DNA of 64,000 bases from CALLMM01 sp964429855 (GCA_964429855.1 CAYSDM010000001.1:1-64000); one strand, 5' to 3'. Counted from the stretch's first letter, positions 1-8,920 are shown. The notes: generated from the letters alone by a model not told the origin. Made by a program: numbers and translations.

Positions 1-36
1 CTCACATAGAGTCAACCGCTTTTCCTATTCTTGAAT

Positions 37-77
37 AACGCACGCAAGGGGCACCAGCCCCTTGTGTGCGTTTTCTC
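37..77 (+). terminator. Rho-independent terminator of a gene left of the window
   Basis: A 16-bp stem (37-52 with 57-72, one G-U pair) closes on the 4-nt loop ACCA and is followed by TTCTC. It ends a transcript entering from the left and isolates the downstream WD40 gene. Confidence 0.85.
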
Positions 78-157
78 ATCAGTTGTTACCGTACCAGCGC
101 AAATTCTGGTAGAATCGTGCTGGATTTGGACTGACAACACATACTGGAGACTCTCGC

Positions 158-1654
158 TTGTCTACCAACAAAGACCTCCAAGATAAACTCAAAACCGGCA
201 TCGATGCGGCGCGCAGCGGAGATCGTGTCACGGCGCGCAAACTCTTGCAAGAGGTGATTCGGGCTGACCCACGCAGCGAACTGGCGTGGATGTGGTTGGC
301 TTCGACTACAGACAATATTGCAGAACGGCGTGCCTGCTTAAGCAAAGCGCTGGAGATTAACCCTAACAACGCCCGCGCCAAAGAAGCGCTAGATAAACTG
401 GGTGTGGAGGCTGCTCGCGCAGCGCAAGATAAGCAGAAGGTGAATGAACTCAAGCGAATTCAGCGCGGCGCAGCGGGACCCGCGCCGCTGCCGGGCGCGC
501 CCAGCGGCGGGGGGGGCAATATTGGCTATGTCATTATCGCCATCCTTGCGGTTTTGGGCATAGCGAGCGCTGTTGTCGCCGTGGTCACGTTTACCCAACA
601 GCCAACACCAGTGCCACAGGCAGCCCAGATCAGTGCCGCCGATATACAACTGACGATTGATGCTTCGTTAACCGCACCTACTGCCACTGAGACGCTCCTG
701 CCTACCGCATTTGGCATCAGTATCGATTCATCCGCCGGCATTGCCACCCTGCCACCCACATTCACACCAACCTATACCCCTACAGCTACAGAAACACCTG
801 TTCCGAGTGCAACCCCCTATCCGCTTTCTGCATTCACCATGCTTTTCACCAGCGACGGAACAGACGAGACATTAACGTTGTTCCAAGCCAATGGCGATGG
901 CAGCGGCGCGCAAAATGTCGGCAGTGATTTTGCCGATGTCGCATTTTCGCCGGATGGACTCTCCGCGCTCTCTGGCAGCTTCGGGGAGACGGTGCGGCTG
1001 TGGGATATCGCGACAGGAGAGGTCATCCGCCATATGACGGGCAGCCGCCTGTTTATCTATACGGTGGCTTTCTCGCCGGACGGAGTATACGGTGCGGCGG
1101 GAGGCTGGGATAAGGTGATCCGCCTGTGGAGCATTGCGACCGGCAGGGAACTGCGGCAGTATGTTGGACATACGGCCACGGTGAACAGCATTGCCTTCTC
1201 CCCGGACGGTCGCTTTCTCGTCTCCGGCAGCGAGGACACGTCCCTGCAGTTGTGGAACGCGGGCAGTGAACGACGCATTCGCCGCTTTACGGGACACACC
1301 TTCGATGTCTCCAGCGTCGCCTTCTCTCCCGATTCGCGCTATGTGGCTTCCGGCAGCGGGGATAGAACGGTTCGGCTGTGGGATGTGGAGACGGGCAAAG
1401 AGACGCGCCGCTTTACGGGACATGCGTTCGGCGTTACCTGTGTCGCCTTCTCTCCCGATGGACGCTTTCTGCTCTCCGGCAGCAAAGATAACTCTCTGCG
1501 GCTGTGGGAGGTGCAGACAGGGGAGAGCCTTCAGACTCTCATCGGGCATACGCGAACGATTCTCTGTGCGGCTTTCTCCCCCGATGGTTGTTATGCGCTC
1601 TCCGGCAGTACCGATGGAACACTGCGCCTCTGGCATCTTCAAGGCAGGATATAA
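158..1654 (+). CDS. TPR - transmembrane - WD40 repeat protein
   Basis: Predicted membrane-anchored scaffold. Start is TTG at 158 with TGGAGA at 145-150 seven bases upstream. Residues 1-85 form TPR-like helices (DPRSELAWMWLAS, LEINPNNARAKEAL). Residues 123-145 are one hydrophobic segment, 148-222 are a Thr/Pro-rich linker (TPTYTPTATETPVPSATP), and 225-498 hold about six WD40 repeats with recurring AFSPDGR...SGS.D.T.RLW units. Topology implies a cytoplasmic TPR domain and an external propeller. No enzymatic motif is visible; WD40 propellers normally bind partners. The TPR plus Thr/Pro linker style is common in Chloroflexota proteins, and the first ~700 bases read as less GC-rich than the WD40 part, so transfer or a recombinant origin is possible. 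It stands alone between two terminators. Confidence 0.85.
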   Translation: MSTNKDLQDKLKTGIDAARSGDRVTARKLLQEVIRADPRSELAWMWLASTTDNIAERRACLSKALEINPNNARAKEALDKLGVEAARAAQDKQKVNELKRIQRGAAGPAPLPGAPSGGGGNIGYVIIAILAVLGIASAVVAVVTFTQQPTPVPQAAQISAADIQLTIDASLTAPTATETLLPTAFGISIDSSAGIATLPPTFTPTYTPTATETPVPSATPYPLSAFTMLFTSDGTDETLTLFQANGDGSGAQNVGSDFADVAFSPDGLSALSGSFGETVRLWDIATGEVIRHMTGSRLFIYTVAFSPDGVYGAAGGWDKVIRLWSIATGRELRQYVGHTATVNSIAFSPDGRFLVSGSEDTSLQLWNAGSERRIRRFTGHTFDVSSVAFSPDSRYVASGSGDRTVRLWDVETGKETRRFTGHAFGVTCVAFSPDGRFLLSGSKDNSLRLWEVQTGESLQTLIGHTRTILCAAFSPDGCYALSGSTDGTLRLWHLQGRI

Positions 1655-1664
1655 CGCAAAACAG

Positions 1665-1690
1665 AAGCCGGGGCGCGCGCTTCCCGGCTT
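1665..1690. terminator. Hairpin terminator between convergent genes
   Basis: AAGCCGGG (1665-1672) pairs with CCCGGCTT (1683-1690), followed by TTGATCTGT on the plus strand. It lies between the WD40 stop and the DUF4177 stop and could serve both strands. Confidence 0.6.
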
Positions 1691-1714
1691 TGATCTGTCT
1701 GTTTGCCTCTCTGT

Positions 1715-1966
1715 CTAACGAATCCGGCGCTTCAGATACATCTGTCCGTTATCTACCGAAATCGCCTCCCATCCCTCTTTTCCGAGACGATTCGCCTCGT
1801 TCATGACCCAGTAGGGCTGATGGATCACCTGTACGGTGACCCGGCGATACTCCCACTGCGGCGATTCCTGCGCCCGGACTTCGAGCGGTCGCGCCCAGAG
1901 CGCCGCCGCAAACAGACAGGAGGCGATGACCGCGCCGATCAGCGCGGCAATAAGATGGTTTCGCAT
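1715..1966 (-). CDS. Secreted or anchored DUF4177-like small protein
   Basis: 83 residues from the ATG at 1966, chosen because AAGGAG lies about ten bases upstream and because a hydrophobic segment (residues 5-22, LIAALIGAVIASCLFAAAL) then sits at the N-terminus. The rest, WEYRRVTV...NRLGKEGWEAISV...YLKRRI, matches the short DUF4177 fold: WEY start, a helix with LGKEGWE, and a final strand. The molecular function of DUF4177 is not known. It is convergent with the WD40 gene and divergent from the LOG gene. Confidence 0.75.
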   Translation of the reverse strand: MRNHLIAALIGAVIASCLFAAALWARPLEVRAQESPQWEYRRVTVQVIHQPYWVMNEANRLGKEGWEAISVDNGQMYLKRRIR

Positions 1967-2248
1967 GATTTCGAGTTCTCCTTCCAGCCTGCCGGAAAGC
2001 CGGCAGAGCTGCTGATAAAGATGGCTTGAAGGGGCGTACTCATTATTGTACAGGGAGGCGCTCCGCGTCGCCAGGAGAAACGCGACGCTTTGCCCGGAAA
2101 CGGGCAAAATCCGGTATTGTTGGCAGGCTGATTGCCGTCTGTTGAAATAAGCGTTGCGACTGCCAACCGGCGGAAGTCTTTTCAGGCGCATTTCTACGTA
2201 GACGAAATGAGAAGCAGACCTATTCCTGCATCAAAGGAGAGAAGAGAG

Positions 2249-3058
2249 ATGGCGGATCAGAAGGATGTCTCCGCGCACGTCCCTACGCCGATGCGCGCCC
2301 GTCGCCGTGCCGGTTTGACCGAGGACGAAAAGCTGCTGCAGGTGCCGCATTCCGAGCAGGCGGCTTTCACCAGTTCCGATCCCTGGCGCGTGCTTCGGAT
2401 TACCGGGGAGTTTGTGGAGGGTTTCGATACGCTGGCGGGACTGGGTCCGGCGGTGACGATCTTCGGCGGCGCGCGTATCAAGCCGGATGATCCGATGTAT
2501 CAGGCGGCGGTGGAGACGGCGCGGCTTCTGGGAGAGGCGGGGCTGGCGATCATCACCGGAGGCGGCCCCGGAATTATGGAGGCCGGAAACCGGGGAGCCA
2601 GAGAAGCCGGGGCGAAATCCATCGGATTGGGGATCGAACTGCCCTTCGAGCAGGGGATCAATGCCTATGTGGATGTGGACGTCATGTTTCGCTACTTCTT
2701 TGCCCGAAAAACCATGTTTGTGAAGTACGCGCAGGCGTTTGTGATCTTTCCGGGCGGTTTCGGGACGATGGACGAACTGTTCGAATCGCTGACTCTGATC
2801 CAGACCGGCAAAGTACGCAACTTCCCGGTGATCCTCTTCTCCTCCGCCTACTGGAAGGGGCTGGCGGACTGGCTGCGCGATACGATGCTGGCGGGAGGCA
2901 AGATCAGCCCGCACGACCTGAATCTGTTCTACATTACCGACTCGCCGGAGGAGGTGCGGGACACGATTCTGCGCGCCATGCGTGACGAGACCTGGCGTTC
3001 TCAGCAAGAGGAGGGCGCGCGGCAGGCGACCCGTCAGGCGTATGGGATAGGAGAGTAG
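2249..3058 (+). CDS. LOG-family cytokinin riboside 5'-monophosphate phosphoribohydrolase-like protein
   Basis: 269 residues; ATG at 2249 chosen because AAAGGAGA (2234-2241) sits just upstream. It has both signatures of the LOG/'lysine decarboxylase-like' Rossmann family: GGGPGIMEA (104-112) and PGGFGTMDE (168-176). These form the nucleotide phosphate site and hold the catalytic Arg/Glu pair. Characterised members hydrolyse AMP- or cytokinin-type nucleotides to base plus ribose 5-phosphate; they are not decarboxylases. The ~60-residue N-terminal extension is charged (MRARRRAG) and poorly conserved. It seems to be a single-gene transcript: the next gene is on the other strand. The physiological substrate cannot be told from sequence. 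Confidence 0.88.
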   Translation: MADQKDVSAHVPTPMRARRRAGLTEDEKLLQVPHSEQAAFTSSDPWRVLRITGEFVEGFDTLAGLGPAVTIFGGARIKPDDPMYQAAVETARLLGEAGLAIITGGGPGIMEAGNRGAREAGAKSIGLGIELPFEQGINAYVDVDVMFRYFFARKTMFVKYAQAFVIFPGGFGTMDELFESLTLIQTGKVRNFPVILFSSAYWKGLADWLRDTMLAGGKISPHDLNLFYITDSPEEVRDTILRAMRDETWRSQQEEGARQATRQAYGIGE

Positions 3059-3094
3059 GGGAGAGGGTTTATTTTTCCTCTCCCCGTCTGGATG

Positions 3095-3892
3095 TCATGC
3101 GCTGGTCTCTGAGGAGGAGCGGGCGGCAAGCTGCTCCAGCAGCCGCGCGCCGGATTCCAGTATCTCCGTATCGGGAAGGACGGAGAGCGGCGAGTAGTTG
3201 GGGTGCGGACCGGGCTTATAGGGATCGTTGTGAGCGGCGTTGTAGCAGCAGATCAGCCCCCAGCGCGGATGCGGGCTGCGGTTCTGGTCGGAGCGGTGCA
3301 GGGTGTTGCAGTGGAAATAGAGACCGTCGCCCGGATTCATTTCGGCATAGACCAGCGGCAGCCGTTCCAACGCGGCGTTCACGCGCTCCAGATCGGCGCC
3401 GGTCTGGTCGCCCGTCTTGCCGTGATCTACGCGCCCCATCCGGTGTGATCGGGCGATAAGCTGCATACAGCCGTTCTCGCGGGTCGCGGGGTCTATGGCG
3501 ATATAGCAGCTTGCCATATCGGGGAAGAGGCAGCCGTTGTTGTACCAGTAGCCGTAGTCCTGATGCCACTCCCATGCGCCGCCCTCAAAGGGCTGTTTGG
3601 CGGAGACCTTGTGGTGATAGTGGTAGACCTCGCCGCCGAGAAGCTGCTCCATCGAGCGCACCAGCCTCTCCGAGCGGGTGATGACGCTGTAGATATCGTC
3701 GCCCAGCAGGTTATCCAGCGACAGCATGGTGTTCGCGCCCTGCGAATCTTTTCGGGGAGTCATGGCACGCCGGAGCGCATCGTCCTGCCGGGCGATCTCC
3801 CCCAACAGGCGCGTCTCCTCCGCAGACAGCAGATTCGGAACGATCAGATACCCCTGCGCGTGAAAGTCGGCGATCTGTGTTGGCGTTAGCAT
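3095..3892 (-). CDS. Phytanoyl-CoA dioxygenase (PhyH) family protein
   Basis: 265 residues from ATG 3892, preceded by GGAGGA six bases away. Fe(II)/2-oxoglutarate oxygenase: the metal triad is visible as H110-x-D112 (WHQDYGYW) and H199 (FHCNTLHRSDQNRS), with the serine/arginine after the last His being the usual 2-oxoglutarate-binding region. The N-terminal FHAQGYLIVPNLLSAEE is the standard PhyH opening. PhyH members hydroxylate very diverse small molecules, so the substrate is unknown. It is divergent from the sigma-like gene at 4072, and its 5' leader contains the motif repeated at 5213. Confidence 0.9.
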   Translation of the reverse strand: MLTPTQIADFHAQGYLIVPNLLSAEETRLLGEIARQDDALRRAMTPRKDSQGANTMLSLDNLLGDDIYSVITRSERLVRSMEQLLGGEVYHYHHKVSAKQPFEGGAWEWHQDYGYWYNNGCLFPDMASCYIAIDPATRENGCMQLIARSHRMGRVDHGKTGDQTGADLERVNAALERLPLVYAEMNPGDGLYFHCNTLHRSDQNRSPHPRWGLICCYNAAHNDPYKPGPHPNYSPLSVLPDTEILESGARLLEQLAARSSSETSA

Positions 3893-3902
3893 CGGTTCCT
3901 CC

Positions 3903-3923
3903 TGCGTCGAAAATTGTAGAGAG
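3903..3923 (+). promoter_or_regulatory. Repeated motif, copy 1 (GCGTCGAAAAT / TGTAGAGAG)
   Basis: Positions 3903-3923 match 5213-5234 base for base except for one inserted C. The similarity continues weakly upstream (ATCG.G.TCCTC). This copy lies upstream of the sigma-like gene and inside the 5' leader of the divergent PhyH gene. Likely a promoter or operator element of the sigma/anti-sigma system; no standard -35/-10 could be assigned. Confidence 0.5.
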
Positions 3924-4071
3924 CCATTTCGACGCCGTTCTCTCCTCCTCCTGTCTGCCGGTCGCATTATTATGAATGCTGTACGGTGAGAGATGAGGAG
4001 GACTGTCTCTCAGAAGCAGGAGTTCGAGGAACCGGCGGCGAATCGGCTGACATCTCGGACGAGGGGCTACG

Positions 4072-5166
4072 ATGTCGGAGGACTCTCTTCCCACCATGTC
4101 CGATCCGTTGCTGATCCCCCTTCTGGAGGCGACGGAGGAGCGCGAGGCAGCCCGCCTGCTGGAGGAGCTGCTTCACAGACATGCAGAGCCGGTAATCAAT
4201 CGAATCCTGGGACGTATTCCCCGTCGGCTGACGCTGAATGCCGGGGCGCGCCAGAGCCGGGAGGCGGAGGACATAGAGGATATCTACGCCGAATCGGTCT
4301 CCACCGTCACGGCGCGCCTGTGTCGTCTGCGTCAGCTCTCCCATATGCCGCCCATCGCCAACTTCGTTGCCTACGTCTCCACCATCACCTACAATACCCG
4401 CAGCAGCTACCTGCGAAAAAAGTATCCGCAGCGCGCCAGCCTCCGAAACCGGATATGCTACCTGCTTAATCATACGTCGGGATTGGCGCGATGGGAGCGG
4501 GACGGGCTATGGCTGTGCGGTTTCTCGCTCTGGCGCGATCAGAATCGCCCTGTCGAGAATTCGCGCCGTTTGCGCCTACTGCGCGAGAATCCGCGCGTGT
4601 TCCAGCAGGATGCGCTACCGAAAACGAGCGTCGCCCACATGCCTCCGGCAGACCTGGCAGCCGCGCTGTTTCAGTGGATCGGTCATCCGCTTCCTCTGGA
4701 GGATCTGGTAGCGGCGATGGCGCAACTGCTGGAGGTGCGCGATCGGATCCAGCCGATGGATTCCACCGCTTCGGCAGAGGGAGAATCGCCTGCGGAACGC
4801 CTTCCCGATCCGCAGGCTGGCGTTCACAGCGTCGTCTATCATCGTCAGTTTCTACGCTGGCTCTGGACGGAGGTGCGAACGCTTCCGGCACGGCAGTGCG
4901 CTGCGCTGCTGCTCAATCTGCGCGATGAGAACCAGAACGGCATCCTCTTTCTGCTGTTGGAACTGGAGATTGCGGACCAGGCGCAGATTGCCTCCGCAAT
5001 GGCGATGTCCGGCGAGACGCTGAAAGCCATGTGGGACGAACTTCCTCTGGATGATCTGACCATCGCGGGAATTCTGGCGGTGGAGCGGCAGCAGGTTATC
5101 AACCTGCGGAAGAGCGCGCGGGATCGGCTGGCGCGTCGGCTGCGCGATTTTGAGACCAGCGGGTAA
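4072..5166 (+). CDS. Large non-canonical sigma-70-like regulator
   Basis: 364 residues. Residues ~20-120 resemble sigma region 2 (acidic EAEDIEDIYAESVSTVTARL, then helices ending in FVAYVSTITYNTRSSYLRKKYP, like the DNA-binding end of region 2). Residues ~260-360 resemble region 4 (LPARQCAALLLNLR ... ILAVERQQVINLRKSARDRLARRL). The ~120 residues between are not recognisable. At 364 residues it is nearly double a normal ECF factor. The best functional clue is context: it is followed 114 bp later by a two-zinc-finger membrane anti-sigma gene, and both genes carry the same upstream motif. ATG 4072 follows GAGGGG; ATG 4096 is an alternative. It could instead be a degenerate sigma-like activator. 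Confidence 0.65.
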   Translation: MSEDSLPTMSDPLLIPLLEATEEREAARLLEELLHRHAEPVINRILGRIPRRLTLNAGARQSREAEDIEDIYAESVSTVTARLCRLRQLSHMPPIANFVAYVSTITYNTRSSYLRKKYPQRASLRNRICYLLNHTSGLARWERDGLWLCGFSLWRDQNRPVENSRRLRLLRENPRVFQQDALPKTSVAHMPPADLAAALFQWIGHPLPLEDLVAAMAQLLEVRDRIQPMDSTASAEGESPAERLPDPQAGVHSVVYHRQFLRWLWTEVRTLPARQCAALLLNLRDENQNGILFLLLELEIADQAQIASAMAMSGETLKAMWDELPLDDLTIAGILAVERQQVINLRKSARDRLARRLRDFETSG

Positions 5167-5212
5167 AGATATTCAGGAAAATGCGCCTTCATGGTAATAT
5201 CGCGCTCCTCTC

Positions 5213-5234
5213 TGCGTCGAAAATCTGTAGAGAG
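5213..5234 (+). promoter_or_regulatory. Repeated motif, copy 2 (GCGTCGAAAAT / TGTAGAGAG)
   Basis: Second copy of the 3903-3923 element, 47 bp upstream of the anti-sigma start. Its presence between the sigma-like and anti-sigma genes suggests that the anti-sigma has its own promoter controlled like that of the sigma gene. Confidence 0.5.
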
Positions 5235-5280
5235 ACTACAGGCGCAGCGATAAAAATCGCGCGCAGGAAAGGCGGCAGGC

Positions 5281-6273
5281 ATGTCTGGACACCTCAACGA
5301 TGAGCGGATCGAAAGCTATCTGAAACGAGAGCTATCCCCGGAGGATCAGGCGCAGATGGATGCGCATCTGAATGCCTGTTCAGACTGTCGGAGCCGACTG
5401 AAGAGGGAGGAGCGCGTACAGGCAGGGACAACATCGCTGCTGCAATCGCTTCAAAGCGAGGCGCAGGAGCCGCAGGAGCATCTATCGTTCGAGCAGTTGG
5501 AAGCCTGGGCGGATGATCGGCTCGATCCGGTAGACCGTGAAATCGTGGATAGTCATCTGGAGATATGCTCCCTCTGTCGTTTTGAAGCGGACGATCTGCG
5601 CGTCTATCGAACCATTCTGACCACCTACCCGGAAAAAGAGTACGCTCCCTCTTCCTCTCCCTCCTGGATTCATCAGAAGCTCTTTGCGTTTCTTCACTCC
5701 CCTTCGCGTATCACAAAATGGCATCTGGCAGCCGTTTTTTGCCTCTGCGCGCTGCTGTTCTGGGCAGCCTCCCGACCGCTCCTGAATCGCATGAACGACT
5801 TCCAATCTCAGGCGACCATGGTGCTGGAACTGAAAAACCCGCAACCCGATCCCAATCAACGACCCTCTCGACCGGTTGCGCCCGGTCGAACAACGGAGTT
5901 CATCGTCACCTATCCATTGATTCTGAAGGATGGAGGACGGTCTGTCGGCCTGAATGAGCAAGGGGCGTTAACAGGCTTTGAGTGGCTCCCTGAAGCGGAT
6001 CAGCATCTGATCCGGGAGGCGATGAAGACCTGCCGAATCAGGAACTCCGGTCCGTCTGGCAGATATGAGGCGAAGACATTGGAGGAAAAACGCTTGCAAG
6101 ACAGGATTAAGCGCAGGGCGCAGGGATCGCTCGTAGCGGAAAGCGTGCTTTTGATACAGTCAGGTTTTATTACGGAAGCGCAGGCGTCGCTTCAGAAGCT
6201 GGCGGAGGAGAATCCGAAATCGCTGCTGGTGAATCAATGGATACAGAGCGCGCGTCGCGGGGAGGATCGCTAA
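5281..6273 (+). CDS. Membrane anti-sigma factor with two zinc fingers
   Basis: 330 residues. Two zinc-binding anti-sigma motifs (H-x3-C-x2-C) are visible: H29/C33/C36 and H92/C96/C99, each in a short helical ZAS-type domain. A single transmembrane segment follows at ~147-167, then an outward-facing region with a Pro-rich linker. The last ~45 residues look like one TPR-type hairpin (ESVLLIQSGFITEAQASLQKLAEENP). ZAS anti-sigma proteins hold their partner sigma at the membrane until an external signal acts. The partner is most likely the sigma-like protein directly upstream. The tandem duplication of the zinc finger is unusual. Its stop lies only five bases from the end of the convergent propeller gene. 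Confidence 0.8.
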   Translation: MSGHLNDERIESYLKRELSPEDQAQMDAHLNACSDCRSRLKREERVQAGTTSLLQSLQSEAQEPQEHLSFEQLEAWADDRLDPVDREIVDSHLEICSLCRFEADDLRVYRTILTTYPEKEYAPSSSPSWIHQKLFAFLHSPSRITKWHLAAVFCLCALLFWAASRPLLNRMNDFQSQATMVLELKNPQPDPNQRPSRPVAPGRTTEFIVTYPLILKDGGRSVGLNEQGALTGFEWLPEADQHLIREAMKTCRIRNSGPSGRYEAKTLEEKRLQDRIKRRAQGSLVAESVLLIQSGFITEAQASLQKLAEENPKSLLVNQWIQSARRGEDR

Positions 6274-6278
6274 ACGAC

Positions 6279-8828
6279 TCACCTCTCCAGACAGAGCGCC
6301 AGCTTCATCAGGTAGTAGAGATCGGCGCGGCAGAAGGGGAGGTCTATTCTTCGGGAGAGCGCTGGCGAAGAGACTCTTCGCAGCCATTTCATCCCCTGAA
6401 ACCCGCTCATCGCCAGATCCGGCGGGTCCACGAAGTTTTCCCCGAAGTGAACCTGACGCTCCTCGCCGACCAGAAACCATGTGCGGTACAGCGTCTCGAA
6501 CCTCTGCCACACCCGTTCGACCGCCTCCGGCTCGCGTGAGCGTATCCTCTGCGCCACTTCGGGCGTAAGGTTTCGCAGCAGAGCGATCTTATGACGGTGC
6601 GGCGCGATACGAAAAGAGAGCGCATCGCCCTGACCGATGAAGCGATCCAACTCCGACACTCCCCGAAAAGAGCCGATCTTTTCCTCTGCCGCGCGCCTCC
6701 ACCATGCTGCAAGCGCCTCTTCCGTCTGATCTGCCTGTCTCTTCGCTTTCAGCGCCGTTTCGCGGTCTCCGACCCTCTCCGCCACGCGCGCCAGCGCGAT
6801 CAGGGACGCGAGGTAGCGATTGGCATAGAGGTCGCCCTTTGCCCCGTCCAGCCGCCAGCCTGTGGCGGCGAACGCTTCGTAGCTCTGGCGGATCTGCTGC
6901 CAGGAGCGCACGACGCGCGGCCACTCTCCGCAACGCTCCGCATACAAAACAGCCGCATAGAGGTTTCCGAAGGGATGGGGCGGCGTATCCGCGCCTGACC
7001 GCGCTCGCGCGATCCCCTCTGTCGGGAAGAACTCTCGCCTCGTTCCCGAATCCAGCGAATACCAGGCTTCCGGCGTAAATGGTGGATGTCGGCTCCATTC
7101 GTCGGCAAGATACCCTTTCGCCCGCTCTCGCAGTTTCGGCTCCAGATGGGGGTAGCACCACGCCAGCGCCTCAAACAGATCGCCGGAGTGGTCGAACGCA
7201 TAGTCGCTGCCAGCCAGCCCCGGCTCCACGCGCAGGGGCGACCAGCGGCGTTGCAGAATCTCCGACAGGCTTCGGTTCAGCGCGCTTTTCAGGGTTGCCT
7301 CTGTTAGAGGAGGCGGCTGCGGCGCGCGGGTGGCCGGAACCTGGTTGGCAGGGAAGGCGGCGACCTCTGCCGTTTTGCCCTCTCCCGGCGACAGGCAGAG
7401 TATCCGGCTGCCGGTGATCCAGTAGATACGCCGGTCAGAGTAGGCGACGGAGCCTCTGCCGGGACCGTGCCATTCGTTGCGCGCCCAGGCCGGGGCGGGC
7501 AGACCGCCGTAGGTGTCGCGCTCCCCCCAGACGACCCGGATCGTGCCGGATCGAATATCCAACGCGCTTAGCGTGCTCTGATGGACGATGAGCGCAGTCT
7601 CGCCTACGACGGTGAAGTTCTGGCTCTCGTCCGCCGTTCCCCAGAAGGCGTTCCAAGGAGGCTGCGCGCCGTGTCGGTGCCGCAGGGGCGATATGCGTCG
7701 GGAGGCGAGATCAAGAAGACCCGGCGCAACCAGCGGGGCTACTCCCAGATTCCAGTTGCCGTAGGCGCTCCGGTAGAAGACCAGCAGCCGCCCGTCGCCG
7801 GTGACGGCGGGCATGATGCCGACCGCCTGACACCCCGCCGCCCACAGCACGGGAGCCGTGAATAGTTCTCTACCGGTGTCGGCATCCAGCACAAAAAACG
7901 AGCGAGCGTCTCGATTCTGCTGGAGATACCGGACAATAGCCTGCTGTTCCCGCTCATACTGCGGAGGACTGCCGACAGCTTGCGGGCTTTTGATCCATGC
8001 ATCGAGCGTCTTCCAGTCGCTGTCATCCACCCCGGCATTGCGGGCGAGCATGGATCGGTCGCGAGAGATGCGCTCCGCCATATTGTGAAGGGGATTGGTG
8101 CGGACGATCACGCAGGCGCGTCCTCTCGTCTGGACGACCACCGGGTAGTAGTCCCGCGCTGTCTGTCCGATGAGCGGTTCGCTGATCCAGAGGGCGCGTC
8201 CTGTGGTCTGTTCCATGCAGTGGACGCGCATATCTTCAGAAGTGACGAAAACGCGGTTCCCGGCGATGGCGGCGGATTGTCGGATCGGCGCGCCTAGAGC
8301 GCGCCTCCAGAGTCGTCTGCCGGAGCGGATATCCACCGCATGAAAATCTCCTGCGCGGGAGCCGATCAAGACGCGGCTTTCTGCGATGACCGGCGCGGCG
8401 GAGAAGCCTCCGCGTCCCGCATCCAGCGACCAGCGCAGCCTGCCCGCGCGGGCGTCCAGTCCGTACAGCCGTCCATCTGTGCTGCCTGCGACCAGGATTC
8501 CGCCCGCATACGCCGGAGAGTGGAGGAAAGGGGCGCGCGTCTGAAATCGCCATAACGGTTTGCCGTCGCGGGCATCCAGCGCGTAGAGATTGCCGGAGTG
8601 GGTCGCGATAAAGACGCGGTTATCGGCGACAATCGGCTCCATCGCCGAACCGAGGCGTTCTCCGGGGAAGTGACGTATCCACGCCGGATTCCAGCGTTCA
8701 GGGAGTGCGCCGGGGACATAGCCGGTGTGCTGCGGATTGCCTCGCAGCGTTGTCCAGTCCGCTCGAATCTCCGCCGCGCCTGTGATCAACAGGACGGTCG
8801 TCACCAGAATCCGCCATACTTCATGCAT
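6279..8828 (-). CDS. Secreted PQQ-type beta-propeller with helical C-terminal domain
   Basis: 849 residues from ATG 8828, chosen for the strong GGAGGTG seven bases upstream and the signal peptide that follows (VWRILVTTVLLITGAAEIRA). After cleavage comes W-T-T-L-R-G-N-P-Q-H-T-G, the opening signature shared with the FG-GAP proteins of this window. Repeated blades (VFIATHSGNLYALDARDGKPLWRF, GRLYGLDARAGRLRW, DFHAVDIRSGRRLWRR) identify a PQQ-like propeller over residues ~30-500. From ~520 on it is alpha-helical, resembling an alpha/alpha toroid. No catalytic residues are recognised. It follows the sigma/anti-sigma pair on the same strand (92 bp gap) and is a likely target or accessory of that system. 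Confidence 0.82.
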   Translation of the reverse strand: MHEVWRILVTTVLLITGAAEIRADWTTLRGNPQHTGYVPGALPERWNPAWIRHFPGERLGSAMEPIVADNRVFIATHSGNLYALDARDGKPLWRFQTRAPFLHSPAYAGGILVAGSTDGRLYGLDARAGRLRWSLDAGRGGFSAAPVIAESRVLIGSRAGDFHAVDIRSGRRLWRRALGAPIRQSAAIAGNRVFVTSEDMRVHCMEQTTGRALWISEPLIGQTARDYYPVVVQTRGRACVIVRTNPLHNMAERISRDRSMLARNAGVDDSDWKTLDAWIKSPQAVGSPPQYEREQQAIVRYLQQNRDARSFFVLDADTGRELFTAPVLWAAGCQAVGIMPAVTGDGRLLVFYRSAYGNWNLGVAPLVAPGLLDLASRRISPLRHRHGAQPPWNAFWGTADESQNFTVVGETALIVHQSTLSALDIRSGTIRVVWGERDTYGGLPAPAWARNEWHGPGRGSVAYSDRRIYWITGSRILCLSPGEGKTAEVAAFPANQVPATRAPQPPPLTEATLKSALNRSLSEILQRRWSPLRVEPGLAGSDYAFDHSGDLFEALAWCYPHLEPKLRERAKGYLADEWSRHPPFTPEAWYSLDSGTRREFFPTEGIARARSGADTPPHPFGNLYAAVLYAERCGEWPRVVRSWQQIRQSYEAFAATGWRLDGAKGDLYANRYLASLIALARVAERVGDRETALKAKRQADQTEEALAAWWRRAAEEKIGSFRGVSELDRFIGQGDALSFRIAPHRHKIALLRNLTPEVAQRIRSREPEAVERVWQRFETLYRTWFLVGEERQVHFGENFVDPPDLAMSGFQGMKWLRRVSSPALSRRIDLPFCRADLYYLMKLALCLER

Positions 8829-8920
8829 GAATTCACCTCCGCCGGAAGGAGCGTATGGGACTCTGTACGCCTCTTCCAGCGGGTTCTCCTGCCAATCCGT
8901 CTGGCGCAAACCGTTTTGGG

